Assembly (NCBI RefSeq): GCF_037975245.1
Contig: NC_092575.1
Coordinates: 24,973,841 to 25,037,840 of the forward strand
Length of the DNA stretch: 64,000 nt
Source of the DNA: Apostichopus japonicus
Taxonomy: Eukaryota > Echinodermata > Holothuroidea > Aspidochirotida > Stichopodidae
Direction of reading: 5' to 3'
How positions within the stretch are numbered: position 1 is the stretch's first letter; each line of letters begins with the position of its first letter. Below the pieces are notes generated by a model, which saw only the letters and a list, made by a program, of their open reading frames with translations, did not search any database and was not told the origin of the DNA. A program made the translations under genes and the position numbers. Shown here in pieces: positions 35,330 through 44,602 of the stretch.

Positions 35330-38310
35330 ACCATCGTTGTCTGTATGGGTGAACATTTTTACATATCCCAATTCTCTTGGAACTTTGAACTAACCGGATT
35401 TAACCCTACAATGACGTTTTTACCCAACGTTGGTTTGATGAATACGACGAACCCAATTATGCAGAGTTAAATCAACTATTTTTTGTGATTTATATATTGA
35501 CAGTTATCCATCCGTGCATAAAGTAAACAGTTATAATAAAGAGGCAATTTTAAGGGCAGAATACCCGCAGCCATAACGAATGCGCTAAGACGTAATTTTA
35601 AAGCGGTTTGTGAAAAACGGTACGACATATTTTTAACGTGTACATTGAAGTCGTGAATTTACACCATGGCATTAATGCAGAATTCCTTCTTTTTATCTGG
35701 TTGACCTTTGCTACTATTATAATAAGAGTATAATAATAATATTCGGTTCATATAGCGCTTTATACCAGCGATAGGTCTGAAAGCGCTTTACAGACGTTAT
35801 ATTACCCCTGGTCAACGATAACCTGTCCCAGAGACAATCCCTCCAGGTGGCTGCAGTTATACTGCGCCCAATGACAAGTTACCTCACAAGGTACCCATTT
35901 AACCCCTGGGTGGAGAGAGGCAATTGAGATAAAGCATCTTGGACACAATGTAATGAACTAGGCAGGAATGAAACCAGCAATCAATCCTTAATCGCTAATG
36001 CCACTATATTGCCTTACAGATTAATGAATCAACGTTTCAAGAAAATTCACCCAAGAAAGAACTTGGGCACGAAATACAAACATACAAACGACTAATCCAC
36101 TATCAACCCTAGTCCCCTTGCATCGACACTGTGAGATCAACGAGATCGCGATTTCCATAGAAAGTTAACATATGCTACACATGATCTGAGCCAAATGGCC
36201 GGGAAGGCTGTAATGCATTCCGTAAGTAGTCAATCTGTGGCTTCTTAAGAAAAGTCCCCCAGGAAAGAACCGGGGCACGAAAACCACACAACGAACAGGC
36301 TGATCCGCCCTCAACCCCAGTGCTCTATTGCATCGAGAGTGTGACTGTGTGATCATCGTCAGGTGTGTATCACGATTCCCTACGAGGGGAACATACTGCT
36401 ACACAAGATCTTAGACAAAGGCCGAGTCAATCTGTGACTTCTAAATTAAAGGAGATTGACAGCTTAATTACCTGTAAGTGTCTTTGCGGTATATATACCA
36501 ACTCCGTGTATTTGCGAGAACTTGAGAAAACTTTAAGTTTAGCACAAAAAACCAACAAGTTTAAACGCGATAAAAAATGACATGATTAATTAAACATATT
36601 ATGTGCATACGCTGGCACCTACATCACCTAGACAAGATAACCTACAAACATTTGGGTAACAATTCTACTATGAATATGCAAATTTGACAGAGTCCCGATG
36701 TATCGTACATTATACAAATCAGTTATAAAGTGTAATTACCGTCGCTCATTGCGTCCTGTTATTTTACAGAAACGGACAATGAACGTTAACTAACGAAGAA
36801 TGCATATGCGAAATTACGTTTACCGCAATGTTAGCCATTAAACAATGTGAATATTGTACAAACGGCGTGCCACAGTAATTTAAAGTCAAACGTTCACCTT
36901 AACATTACGCCTTTCTTTCTTTTTTCTTTCTTTCTTTTTGTCTAAATATTTTTATTTAACAGTGTATACATTTATGTTTTATGTTTAAAAATTCACATCC
37001 ACTGCTTGCTTAATTAGCGGTTATGAACGTGAAGTTCACCCATATTTTCCACGTACACATATATACAGGGTGACCCAGTTTGCTATGACCTATATAAGTG
37101 AATCTGGTATATAGGCTAGCTAAGTGGTACCATATCATCCCAAAAGGAAAAAGAAAGAGGTGAAAATACAATTGCTCTTAATGTTTCGAAATCTATAACC
37201 TATCTTTAACATATATTGCTTTAAAGACTAAATTTCAACCAACTAGTTTACCGTCACATGTGAAAACCAGAGCAGCCTTCAATAACATACAACACAATTT
37301 GTCGTTGCCAAATTTGTAACGTGCTGTATATAGCTGACATTGTATGATAAGCATGTTAATGCACAAGTCATATGTTTTCCATTTGCCTTCCGTTTTGCAC
37401 CAACGACCTAATTGACCAAAAAGTCCAACCAGTAAATTAATTGATGAGCCTCAGACAGGGGGTAGGCAGCTTCCAAAACGTGGTGGTGGGGGGGGGCACA
37501 ACAAGGGGACGTTCTCATTTTCACAACCACCACTCGTAATGCCATAAACCGATACACACCGGCCATAACATTTAAATATATATATGATGTGTTAGAATGC
37601 TACCAATACTTTTACGGTGCACGTGAATGATTCAAATAAAATATTAAAATTAACAAAGGCTTAAGCTATCCAAAAGACAGTTCTTCATCAAAGGGGCACA
37701 TTTTATTTGCCAGTTGGGCACATTTGCTATTTTGGAAAAAAAGTGGGGGGAGGGCCCCCAATGCCCCCCCCCCCGGCTCCTACCCCCTGGCCTCAGATGT
37801 TTACTTGTTTTTCAAGTAATGAAAAGGCAACTGCAAATTAGACTGATAACAGCGTTTCTTAAAAGTCTATCATAGTACATGTTATGCTTTTTAAGAAGAT
37901 ATCCACCCGATACATACAGAGAACACAGTAACTACTGTAAAATCTTTTTGTACTTAAGTATAAACTGTATCGTACTGATAAATCGGTAGCATGTGCTATT
38001 AGGATTACAGCAAGAACTGGGGTTACGTGTAACCCCAACAAATTCAGTTCAATGCATTTGTTGGGATTACATATATCCTGAGTTCTTTCTGTAAACCTAA
38101 TAGCACGTGGTATACCGATGTATCATATTTATCAGCACGATCCAGATTTTACTTTGGTACAATACTTTAAGATTTACAGCAGTTATAATGTGTTCTCTGT
38201 GTGAATCGGTTGCGATATCATACAATGTATAATTCTTACCCGTACAGAAACCCAACTTTATTATCTTCTTCTGTTGTTGCCTGGATATCTTCTGGCGTTT
38301 GATCAGACAT
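20381..38310 (-). CDS. Dispatched-family RND transporter (3' end missing)
   Basis: Dispatched proteins release cholesterol-modified Hedgehog at the plasma membrane. Four exons were joined here: 38310-38240, 28530-28407, 23661-23451, 22900-20381. Phases agree at every junction (2+1, 0+0, 1+2), giving 975 codons and one extra base. Order: 23-residue N-terminus, TM1 (~31-54), first extracellular domain with furin-like site RGKR (121-124), sterol-sensing-type TM block with GIGADD (GADD ~413-416), second extracellular domain (cysteine-rich, ~580-770), and TM7-12 with [14 protein letters not shown] (Asp ~886). The two aspartate-bearing helices are the cation-coupling motifs of Dispatched. [14 protein letters not shown] and [10 protein letters not shown] also match. 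The last exon after GPNGEA was not found. The N-terminus is far shorter than in human DISP1. Confidence 0.88.
23451..23661 (-). CDS. Dispatched exon 3 (first extracellular domain)
   Basis: Acceptor tgtcatcag and donor GTAAGT, 70 codons plus one base. Begins [16 protein letters not shown], close to the GFEPRGT block after TM1 in DISP1. Contains NNEERGKRQ, placed like the furin site of vertebrate DISP1. Ends NKCPLP. Confidence 0.9.
25095..26066 (+). pseudogene. P2X7 ballast-domain-like gene relic inside the TTAA element
   Basis: Starts [17 protein letters not shown], with an in-frame TAA at 25173-25175, then an acidic region ending [21 protein letters not shown] donor follows 25369. After acceptor tttttcccag (25806) it reads [12 protein letters not shown], a TGA where a Trp codon is usual, then [17 protein letters not shown] and [10 protein letters not shown]. 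The AYR / PSC / IRxxFP / GxYxGF series matches the end of the P2X7 ballast (P2RX7_C). The central cysteine-rich part was not seen, so this is decayed or incomplete. Confidence 0.65.
27322..27567 (-). pseudogene. THAP zinc-finger domain relic inside the TTAA element
   Basis: Begins [13 protein letters not shown], then HPWLKDEK and FTGPSQYA. C-x4-C at the N-terminus and the central HPW fit a THAP domain (C2CH). The CSEHF end is lost to a frame change here but readable in the sister copy. THAP domains bind the ends of P and Kolobok transposons. Confidence 0.7.
28407..28530 (-). CDS. Dispatched exon 2 (TM1)
   Basis: Acceptor tgctctttcag and donor GTGAGT. Encodes [18 protein letters not shown], then IPNFDEPIL, i.e. 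the first membrane helix followed by the proline/aspartate loop that leads to the GFETRGT exon. Phases fit both neighbours. Confidence 0.87.
28660..29500. other. Dispatched intron 1, no element recognised
   Basis: AT-rich sequence with no splice-supported exon or terminal repeats. Frames on both strands lack homology. Confidence 0.35.
29565..29687. repeat. Uninterrupted 123-bp polypurine tract
   Basis: All A/G from 29565 to 29687, with irregular GAAA/GGAG spacing. It follows a CG-rich palindromic stretch (gggggcgcgcgcccccc). Such tracts can form triplex DNA. The charged reading frames over it are composition artefacts. Confidence 0.9.
30050..30212 (-). repeat. GCGCCA-hairpin dispersed repeat, copy 3
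   Basis: Minus strand reads ctatctaagcgaagcgccacc, then gagttggcgcgaagcgtac and aagaaaaattttggcc, as in the copies at 7.7, 8.8 and 31.3 kb. It is bordered by poly-C/poly-G tracts. Confidence 0.6.
31330..31415 (-). repeat. GCGCCA-hairpin dispersed repeat, copy 4
   Basis: Minus strand reads ctatctaagcggagcgccac, then atcggttggcgcggagcg and tacaagaaaatttt. Nearly identical to the copy at 8764-8880. It abuts tRNA-like sequence at 31418. Confidence 0.6.
31418..31591 (-). repeat. Two tRNA-like units (tRNA-derived SINE or tRNA pseudogenes)
   Basis: On the - strand, 31591-31526 reads AGCCTAGTGGTTAGGG (A-box-like), TCCGC-GTGCAGA-GCGGA (anticodon-like arm, GCA) and GGTTCGAATCCC (B box). A closing AGGCT and a TTTTT run follow. 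A second unit, about 31475-31418, has the same A box and GATTTTCGAACCC. Acceptor stems are short and loops irregular, so I do not call functional tRNAs. A fragment of the same type is at 29503-29520. Confidence 0.5.
31591..31671. repeat. (TA)n microsatellite at the LINE 3' border
   Basis: About 80 bp of pure TA, followed by an (ATA)n run that may be the LINE tail. Confidence 0.95.
31782..34534 (-). pseudogene. LINE ORF2: endonuclease and reverse transcriptase (broken)
   Basis: From 34534 downward: APE endonuclease with NVRSLNNK, the catalytic E in [22 protein letters not shown] and [13 protein letters not shown] at 33584-33586 then interrupts the frame. Reverse transcriptase blocks [30 protein letters not shown] and [13 protein letters not shown] follow. 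The catalytic FADD is readable only after a frameshift near 32655. The tail includes [10 protein letters not shown] and [12 protein letters not shown]. The motif set fits the CR1/L2/Rex group of the Jockey superfamily. Confidence 0.88.
34561..35187 (-). CDS. LINE ORF1 gag-like protein with zinc knuckles
   Basis: 208-residue open frame ending 26 bp before ORF2. Zinc knuckles [14 protein letters not shown] (CX2CX4HX4C) and [13 protein letters not shown] are followed by CVNCKKAD. These bind element RNA in the ribonucleoprotein. The N-terminus may be truncated because the (TA)n tract begins just upstream of the ATG. Confidence 0.8.
   Translation of the reverse strand: MKHARDTLKSQMGDLFPQFSLKKTTVKLPTISIVGLTSNISPDILKDNIIKLNHEIAELCENSEKEIFNILAVKPLRNDPKTFQASVRVSNNITKLIQCNSDRIYVGSHSCKVYDRFFVKRCNSCQKFGHFARDCLEAKVCAICAEAHETKDCDHKDDESPNFTCVNCKKADNDRQFTHAAFSFSCPCYINEQKKLHKSISFYNSSKN
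35195..35330. repeat. (TA)n-rich microsatellite at the LINE 5' border
   Basis: Mostly TA with interspersed TTTA and ATGTA units. Confidence 0.95.
35735..36010. repeat. Dispersed repeat with GCGCTTTATACC motif
   Basis: Contains tatagcgctttataccagcg, then aaagcgctttacagacg and ccctgggtggagagaggcaa. I recognise the combination as a widespread interspersed repeat in aquatic animal genomes but cannot name its class. The 3' border is unclear, running into the U2-like repeats. Confidence 0.5.
36033..36203 (-). repeat. U2-snRNA-like repeat, copy 3
   Basis: Head CCGGCCATTTGGCTCAGATC then ATGTGTAGCATATGTT. The 3' hairpin is GCCCAAG-TTCTTT-CTTGGGT. Compared with copy 1, one stem pair has changed G-C to A-T on both sides, which would preserve the stem. 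Confidence 0.6.
36241..36430 (-). repeat. U2-snRNA-like repeat, copy 2
   Basis: Head CGGCCTTTGTCTAAGATC then TTGTGTAGCAGTATGTTCC, against U2 CGGCCTTTTGGCTAAGATC and AAGTGTAGTATCTGTTC. The body has the ccctcgtaggg hairpin, gatcacacagtcaca, ggttgagggcggatcag and CCGGTTCTTTCCTGGGG. Confidence 0.62.
36900..37890. other. Dispatched intron 1, no gene
   Basis: Pyrimidine-rich (CTTT)n near 36910-36945. A G-homopolymer-rich stretch at about 37470-37790 resembles decayed hAT-type MITE ends. No coding signal. Confidence 0.35.
37907..38215. mobile_element. Long-inverted-repeat foldback element
   Basis: The left half (37907-38030) and right half (38045-38215) are imperfect inverted copies of ~130 bp. 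Both carry TAATAGCACRTG-type, cagagaacaca and TAACCCCAACA/TGTTGGGATTA sequence around a short centre. It ends 24 bp from the putative Dispatched exon 1 donor. A single half copy is at 53665-53830. Confidence 0.6.
38240..38310 (-). CDS. Probable Dispatched exon 1 (start codon)
   Basis: Encodes [18 protein letters not shown] then VGFLY plus two bases before a GTAAGA donor. Its phase is exactly the one needed by the TM1 exon (GG|G). Supported only by the ATG context (ttttaccATG), the donor, the phase and strand/order, since this region is poorly conserved in the family. Intron 1 would be about 9.7 kb. Confidence 0.55.
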
Positions 38311-38349
38311 GGTAAAATCTGACAATAATTTCTTGATATTGTATCTGTG

Positions 38350-39230
38350 AATGCCTTTCGAAAACAGTTCACAACAGTAATGTACAGTGGAGTGTTACAC
38401 ATAGGCCTATATATACATATATACAGGTCTTTTATGTGTCATATACCTCATATAACTATTTCCACATGACTGATTTTTGACAGTATATTGACCAATTAGG
38501 AGGTGTCTTAACAAAGAGCAGTGGGAACTTGTCGAAACGTAGTAGCAGCTGCCTGTATGGTCTCTCATATAATGTTAAGTCTTAAGTGTATTAAAGGCGG
38601 CATACTCCACGTCTATATCAACCCGACGAAGTGTTCTCCTTCTGGAAAAGTGCCACAAAAAACAAACAAAAAACAGTAAGAGAACATCGTTTTGAATGAA
38701 AGTACATGTGCTGCGAAAACTGTAGCAATTTTAGATCACTTAAAGAAGAACAATAATGACAGAAAACAAACCCTCCAATTTCTTCACAGAGTGTAATTTA
38801 CATTTTACTTAACAACATACTTTTTTTTTGGTCATTTTTCAAATAGCACACCGGGAAGTTATAAACAAAGGGAATTAAAAAAGGTCAGTGAATGACGTCA
38901 CTAAATGCTGATCTTCATATTCATAACACTATTCAATAAGGAGCTGTACGTGATTTTCGTATCCTCATATAACTGTTATTTTGGTTTAATTTAGGACGCA
39001 ATGTTCATAACCTTAATCAAAATTAAGTTCATTGTGGTTTCTTGATAATCTCACCACGTATGTAAAAGTTGTATGGAATTTTGCAACGATTTCTCCTCCA
39101 CTACGTTGTTCAGGTGCATTGAATGTCCAATAAGTTGTAGCTTTTAACCCTGCACATGTATGAGACCACATTACTCGGTTTGGCGCGCTAATCGGTCGAA
39201 GACCTGAAGTGGAGTAACCTGGTATTTGGA
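38350..39230. other. Upstream flank of Dispatched exon 1
   Basis: A possible acceptor (ttattgtcag) lies 8 bp upstream of the ATG, so a 5' non-coding exon may lie here. No promoter element stands out. A short poly-T run is at 38820. Confidence 0.3.
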
Positions 39231-39255
39231 ATGCCAAAAGTACGGAACGCCAAAA

Positions 39256-40066
39256 GGACCACAGGTGGCGTTGCTACCCTTAACAGCAGGTGCTAGGCTT
39301 CTCAAACAGGAGGTGCTACTACTCTAAACAGGAGGTATTACTACCTAAATAGCAGGTGATAGGCTACTCTAAACAGGAGGTGCTACCACTCTAAACAGGA
39401 TATGTGACTACCCTAAACAGGAGGTGCCACAGCCCTAAACAGGAGGTGCTACCACTCTAAACAGGATATGTGACTACCCTAAACAGGAGGTGCCACAGCT
39501 CTAAACAGGAGGTGCTACTGCCCTAAACAGGAGGTGTTCCTACCCTAAACAGGAGTTAATACTACCCTAAACAGAAGGTATTACTACCCTAAATAGCAGG
39601 TGCTACTGCCCTAAACAGGAGGAGCTACTACCTAAACAGTAGGTGCATCTACCCTTACCGGGAGTTGCTACTACCCTAAACAGGAGGTGCCACTACCCTA
39701 AACAGGAGGTGACACTACCCTAAACATGAGGTGCCACTACCCTAAACAGGATATTCTACTGCCCTAAACAGGAGGTGCTACTGCCCTAAACAGGAGGTGT
39801 TCCTACCATAAACAGGAGTTGCTACTACCCTAAACAGAAGGTATTACTACCCTAAATAGCAGGTGCTACTGCCCTGAACAGGAGGTGCTACTACCTAAAC
39901 AGTAGGTGCTTCTACCCTTACCAGGAGGTGCTACTACCCTAAACAGGAGGTGCCGCTACCCTAAACAGGAGGTGACACTACCCTAAACAGGAGGTGCCAC
40001 TACCCTAAACAGGATATGCTACTGCCCTAAACAGGAGGTGCTACTGCCCTAAACATGAGGTGCTAC
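39256..40066. repeat. 22-bp minisatellite, block 1 (+ orientation)
   Basis: About 37 imperfect copies of TAAACAGGAGGTGCTACTACCC. A 12-unit higher-order repeat of 263 bp is visible: the variant cagtaggtgc[a/t]tctaccctta recurs at 39637 and 39900. The left flank aacgccaaaaggaccacaggtgg also flanks the inverted block at 46.1-46.5 kb. Confidence 0.93.
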
Positions 40067-43000
40067 ATCTCACGATCATATTCTTATGTATTATTCCAAG
40101 ATAGTTGAATGTATTAATATTTTTTAAGGTTAACTTGCCAAACCCGAAACAAGTATTTTCATATGTAATTCCTACTTTTTCACGACCTCCGTGAAATGTA
40201 AGTGTTTGATGGTTGGATCAGACTGGAATGGAGTTTCTTTTTCTATAACATGAAGGAATCAATATAATATAATACGTTCCTCACCTTAATTCTCATCTTA
40301 AGACTAAGTTATAACAACAGGATATTTACTTGTAATAAAATTTGATCAATACTCAACTGGAACTTTCTTCCGTCTAATTATTTATTATTATTATTATTTT
40401 TTTAATTACCTGGCCTCTACTTCTGGAGAGTACCTGTTACATCCTCAGTTTACACGACACTACTATACTACTACCCTAAACGGAAGCTGCTACTACCCCA
40501 AATTGAAGTCGCTATACTACCTTAAACAGGGGTCGATACTACTCTGTAACTATGACCTGTTTCTAAAACAAACCACAGTGAAGGATAATGCTATTAAGAT
40601 ATTCGGGTTATTCCTTTAGAGATACATACTCCCCCCGTTTGGGCTTATTAAAGAGATACAGTGCTTCACCAGCTTAAAATATTGGAGAAAAGTTTAATGG
40701 ATACTGACATTTTTTTCTGGGTGGAAGTCAAAATGATATCATTAGAAATATAGAAAGAAGGACAATGCTTAAACCCGTCTGCCAGTACAATGTTAAAGTC
40801 TCAATACGTGTTTGCTGATGAATATCGGAAAACAAACTTCCGAACCAGATTCAATGTTTCTTATTCTTAATGCACTCTGACCAGGTGGGTTTAATGGAGA
40901 AAACTGTCGCAATCGAAAGAAAGAAATTTATATTCTGTTGCCGTTATTGCGCGAACGATTTACAGTAAATCACTGCCACCGCCCATATCAACATGTTCAT
41001 TTACACAAAGGTAACCTATCTATATTCGTATAGTCTACTTTCTTTTTACCCAATATCACGGAGGAAACGTCTGAAAACACCTGTTTATAAGGAAATGACA
41101 CAATTTCGCAAGCTACATCGGTAAGACCGAAAGAAACATACTATTCAAGAGAATGGACCTAACACAGGCTAGCCACGAAAGTGAAAATAAGTCCTAGGCC
41201 TAACGGTCGTAAACAAAACAAAAAGATTAGATTGGTGCATGATCTGTTAGACTGGGCTTGCCAATTTTGATTGAAGTTTGCAGAATCTACGGACTCGTTT
41301 AAAAATCTTGCGAATTTTATTCAGCTCAAAATGTTTAACGACAGAAAACTCAATAAAACTAATGATTATTAATATAAAAATTATTTATTATTTATTTCCA
41401 CTGAGCTTTTAAGTCAAAACTTAGATGAAGTATTCTTCATGCCAAGTTTTACCTGCTCAAGTTAGATAATTTTACAGAACTTGTAGGCTATGTGAACATT
41501 GTTTTCCTGATTGCGTGCTGCATTTAAAAATTAATGATGAAAGTTATATCGACTGGGAAGCTGTTGCTATAGTTGTAGACCATGCCGGGCCAGGCTAACA
41601 GAGTAACATATATTGGTTTTTGTGTTAGGAATGATTGTATTACTTTTGTTTCTTGGCTCATCTTGTAAATACGTAACTCTGCAAAGAGTGGCAAACGCAA
41701 GAGGTGAAACACCTTTATATCCGATCGTGTATAGGTAGGACAAAGAAAAGAAAGAAGTTACAAATGAAAGTCCTTATTAGTTATGTTGGCAGGGGCGTAC
41801 GTTTAGTGGGGGAGGGGGGGGGTGGAAGAAGATGCCCAAAAAGTGACGTTGGCTCTTTATTTTCACCTTACGCCTAAGTTCCCAGGTAAGGGTAATATCA
41901 CAACTACATCTGGTTTCGCCATCTGTTTGTGTTCACGAAATATGGAATCAAGAACATGTTGAAATGAATCTTTATACTCATTGGATTTGCCCACAAGTTC
42001 ATAAATATTTTAACAGTGAGCAGAGAAGTGTTTGACCTGAGGTACGAGTGATAAGTACCCCTTAATCATTTGGTAAAATTTTGACAATTTCAGATGAATC
42101 CCCATTTCTGCAATTATTTTTTGGCTTCAAAAATCGCTGAAAATGCTACCCCCACCCCCACCCCCTTCACTTCACTTCCATCCTTGTACTATACAATGCA
42201 CGCAACTTTGGAAATAAACTTCTATACGTCTCTGAGTATAATGCAGTCGTTATTATAATGAACACACTGACGCTTTTCTTTGTTTATGTTTCGAAACCTT
42301 CCTAGGCCAGTCACAGAAGTCATAGAAAAGCATATTCGGTCTCGAAGTCGACATACACCCACCCCGGTTAAACACAATGAATATTCGCCCTTGTCAACTG
42401 GGTTCTTTGAGCAGTCACTGTTTTAATGTACTGTTAGCAGTTTTTCGGCAGACATTCAAAGTTTAGTTTAAATTATTTCTAGGCATAGGATATCAACGTT
42501 AAACTACATTATCAGTAGTCCTACGTGCAACATTTAATGAGTAGAACTCTGTACGACACAAGTGAAATCTGTACTGAATAATTGCCCACGGTAGGCTCAC
42601 GGCTTGTCGATCGACAGGTATATTGAAAACGTAACGAATTTCCCTTTCATATTCACAAAGAAATGAAATGATATTGGTAAAAATAACATCTAAAGGGTCA
42701 ACTCGTTGACCTTTCTTAGTGATTTATTACAAGCGGAATTTAAATGTTTTCACACAGTGTGTATAAAAAAAATGTTATGCTAAAGGATTGCATGCAGTTC
42801 AAACCTTTGAGAGATCACTCCTTTCTAAAAACCATTACTATGACAGATTTAAACTTTCAGGTTAACTGCAACGTTTTTCCCCCAATAGTTTGTTTACGGT
42901 AGCCAACGTAGAAGGAAAGCTATAGTCCACGAACAACTATTTTGACAGATGAAAACGCTATCGTGGTATTGAGCATTAAAAATGTCACAATTTGTGTCGT

Positions 43001-43470
43001 GGATCAACTCTATGCAAACAGATAGGTGCGATGTGATATTTGCAAAACTGACAGAACGAATTGTGTTTTTTTCTTTAGTTGTCACTGGTTTGACATTGGG
43101 TTGGGCACGGTTCCAATGTTGTGCATTAGCGCATGTGAAATTTCAAGTTTTCAATAAGACAGTGACAAGCGTAAATATGGCTCGCCTTTGTACGTTGTGT
43201 TAAATGCATCCCTAAGTTTGAAAAAGTACTTGGGAAGATACAAAGCCAACCATCATATTTGGTTTAACAACGATCTCCGGGAAGGACAACTACCTCTAAC
43301 AGCTAGGTGGAACGTTGATTCGTTCATGATATATCCTAGTTTACAAGCTGTCACTGATATCTGAAACCTTATACTATCTCTCACTGTTTTTCTTTCATAT
43401 TTTCAAGGTAGAATGTTAACAGTGTTGACACTGTAAACCAAACCCAGGTAATGTAAAGAGGATGAATATG
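40067..43470. other. No gene recognised
   Basis: Decayed minisatellite units recur at about 40460-40545. A hAT-like solitary end (caggggcgtacgtttag) is at about 41791. Otherwise I see no exons, RNA genes or paired ends in this 3.4 kb. Confidence 0.35.
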
Positions 43471-43877
43471 TTAAAGGCATTGAAGACTCGCCCCAACAGC
43501 GTGCCGCTATCGAAAAAAGTTAAAGAGGCCATGACATGAAAAATCCAACTAATGGAGAGTAACTTCCTCTGAATCTATGAGAAAATCTATGTTCAGAACT
43601 ATCCTCATCACCTTCACAACATCAAGGACTAGTTAGAAATTAACGTTTTAATAATCGCATCCGAAAACAGACCTCTGAAAAATGCGATTTCAAAAACAAG
43701 ACAACGATGACGTCATGTTAGCAACACAAGTGCCAAGCCATGGCATGTACCGGGTGCGCGACGATCATACCGTTCCACATACACGCACATTTACACTGAC
43801 AGAACAACCACTGTATAACGCTATATCGTTAAAAATTTCAAGTTTGTTTTACAACTGTTGTAAACTATCCGAGAGAA

Positions 43878-44125
43878 ATGCCGGTCCGTTGTGTTATTGG
43901 GGGCTGCATAAATATAATAACCCGTGCAATTAGCTATCATCCATGGCTGAATGACGAAAAAACACGGCGATTATGACCAAGTTAGTGCACAACACCAGCG
44001 CCGATTTCACTGGGCCTAGCCAGTATACAGCTCCGTATGTAGCGAACACTTCGCGGAAGCATACTACGATCCCTCCTTTTTTTATGAAATAAAACAAATG
44101 GGCTTTAACGGGTCGACATAAACAA
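43878..44125 (+). pseudogene. THAP-domain relic, copy 2
   Basis: [20 protein letters not shown], then HPWLN, followed by a frameshift. FTGPSQY and, in a shifted frame, [20 protein letters not shown] follow. C-x4-C, HPW and C-x2-H (CSEH) together give the THAP zinc-finger signature. Confidence 0.75.
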
Positions 44126-44352
44126 CGACTGGTACTGATTTAGAATCCGTACCTCTGGCTTCTCTGGCTTATTTAACTATACCCCTTTAATTCATTCAAG
44201 TGAATCATTCACGCGACGCACCTATTCACTGACTGTTATTCTATTGAACCAAGCCGATGCGAACACACACGTTCAGCCGGATTATACAGTTGTTATTCTG
44301 CCGATTCGAAGTAAGCCTTCACATTCATATGGTACGGATTCTAAAGTCAGGC

Positions 44353-44602
44353 CCGGAAGGGGTTTCTTCTTCGATATGTTGTGGAGCTTCAATTTCGGCT
44401 CTTTTAACAGGCTCGAACTGATACGGTTCTAACACCTCAGGTCCACCCTCAACGTTCGGTTCAATATTGGCATGATCATCGCCTTTACTCTCTGCTTCGA
44501 ATATGAGAAAGGGCACTCTAATTATAGCCCAATTTCACTGCCTGGTGAAGAACCACTATCACTTTGAACTTCGGTTGCCGCATTTGGTTCTAAATCTGAC
44601 AT
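44353..44602 (-). pseudogene. Ballast-gene N-terminus relic, copy 2
   Basis: From the ATG at 44602 it reads [17 protein letters not shown], then the same in-frame TAA as copy 1 (after SEIGL). [18 protein letters not shown] and [17 protein letters not shown] follow. The deletion joint follows, so the AYR/PSC/GFK part is missing. Confidence 0.6.

Larger units (their letters stand above)
36033..36895 (-). repeat. Large U2-like repeat unit, locus 2
   Basis: Two tandem U2-like units (36241-36430 and 36033-36203) preceded on the - strand by about 450 bp of shared upstream sequence, including an ATTTGCAT octamer (36676-36683) after catcgggactctgtc. The same order, inverted, occurs at 46830-47819. 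Shared upstream words include cgtatgcacataa, ttaattaatcatgt and ttactgtggcacg. Confidence 0.65.

Noticed and set aside
38521-38560. Second hammerhead (cttgtcgaaacgtagtagc)
   Set aside because: It has the GAAACGT word but no CTGANGA partner or helix II.
39256-40066. CRISPR-like look of evenly spaced repeats
   Set aside because: The units are contiguous imperfect 22-mers without unique spacers, and the DNA is eukaryotic; it is a minisatellite.
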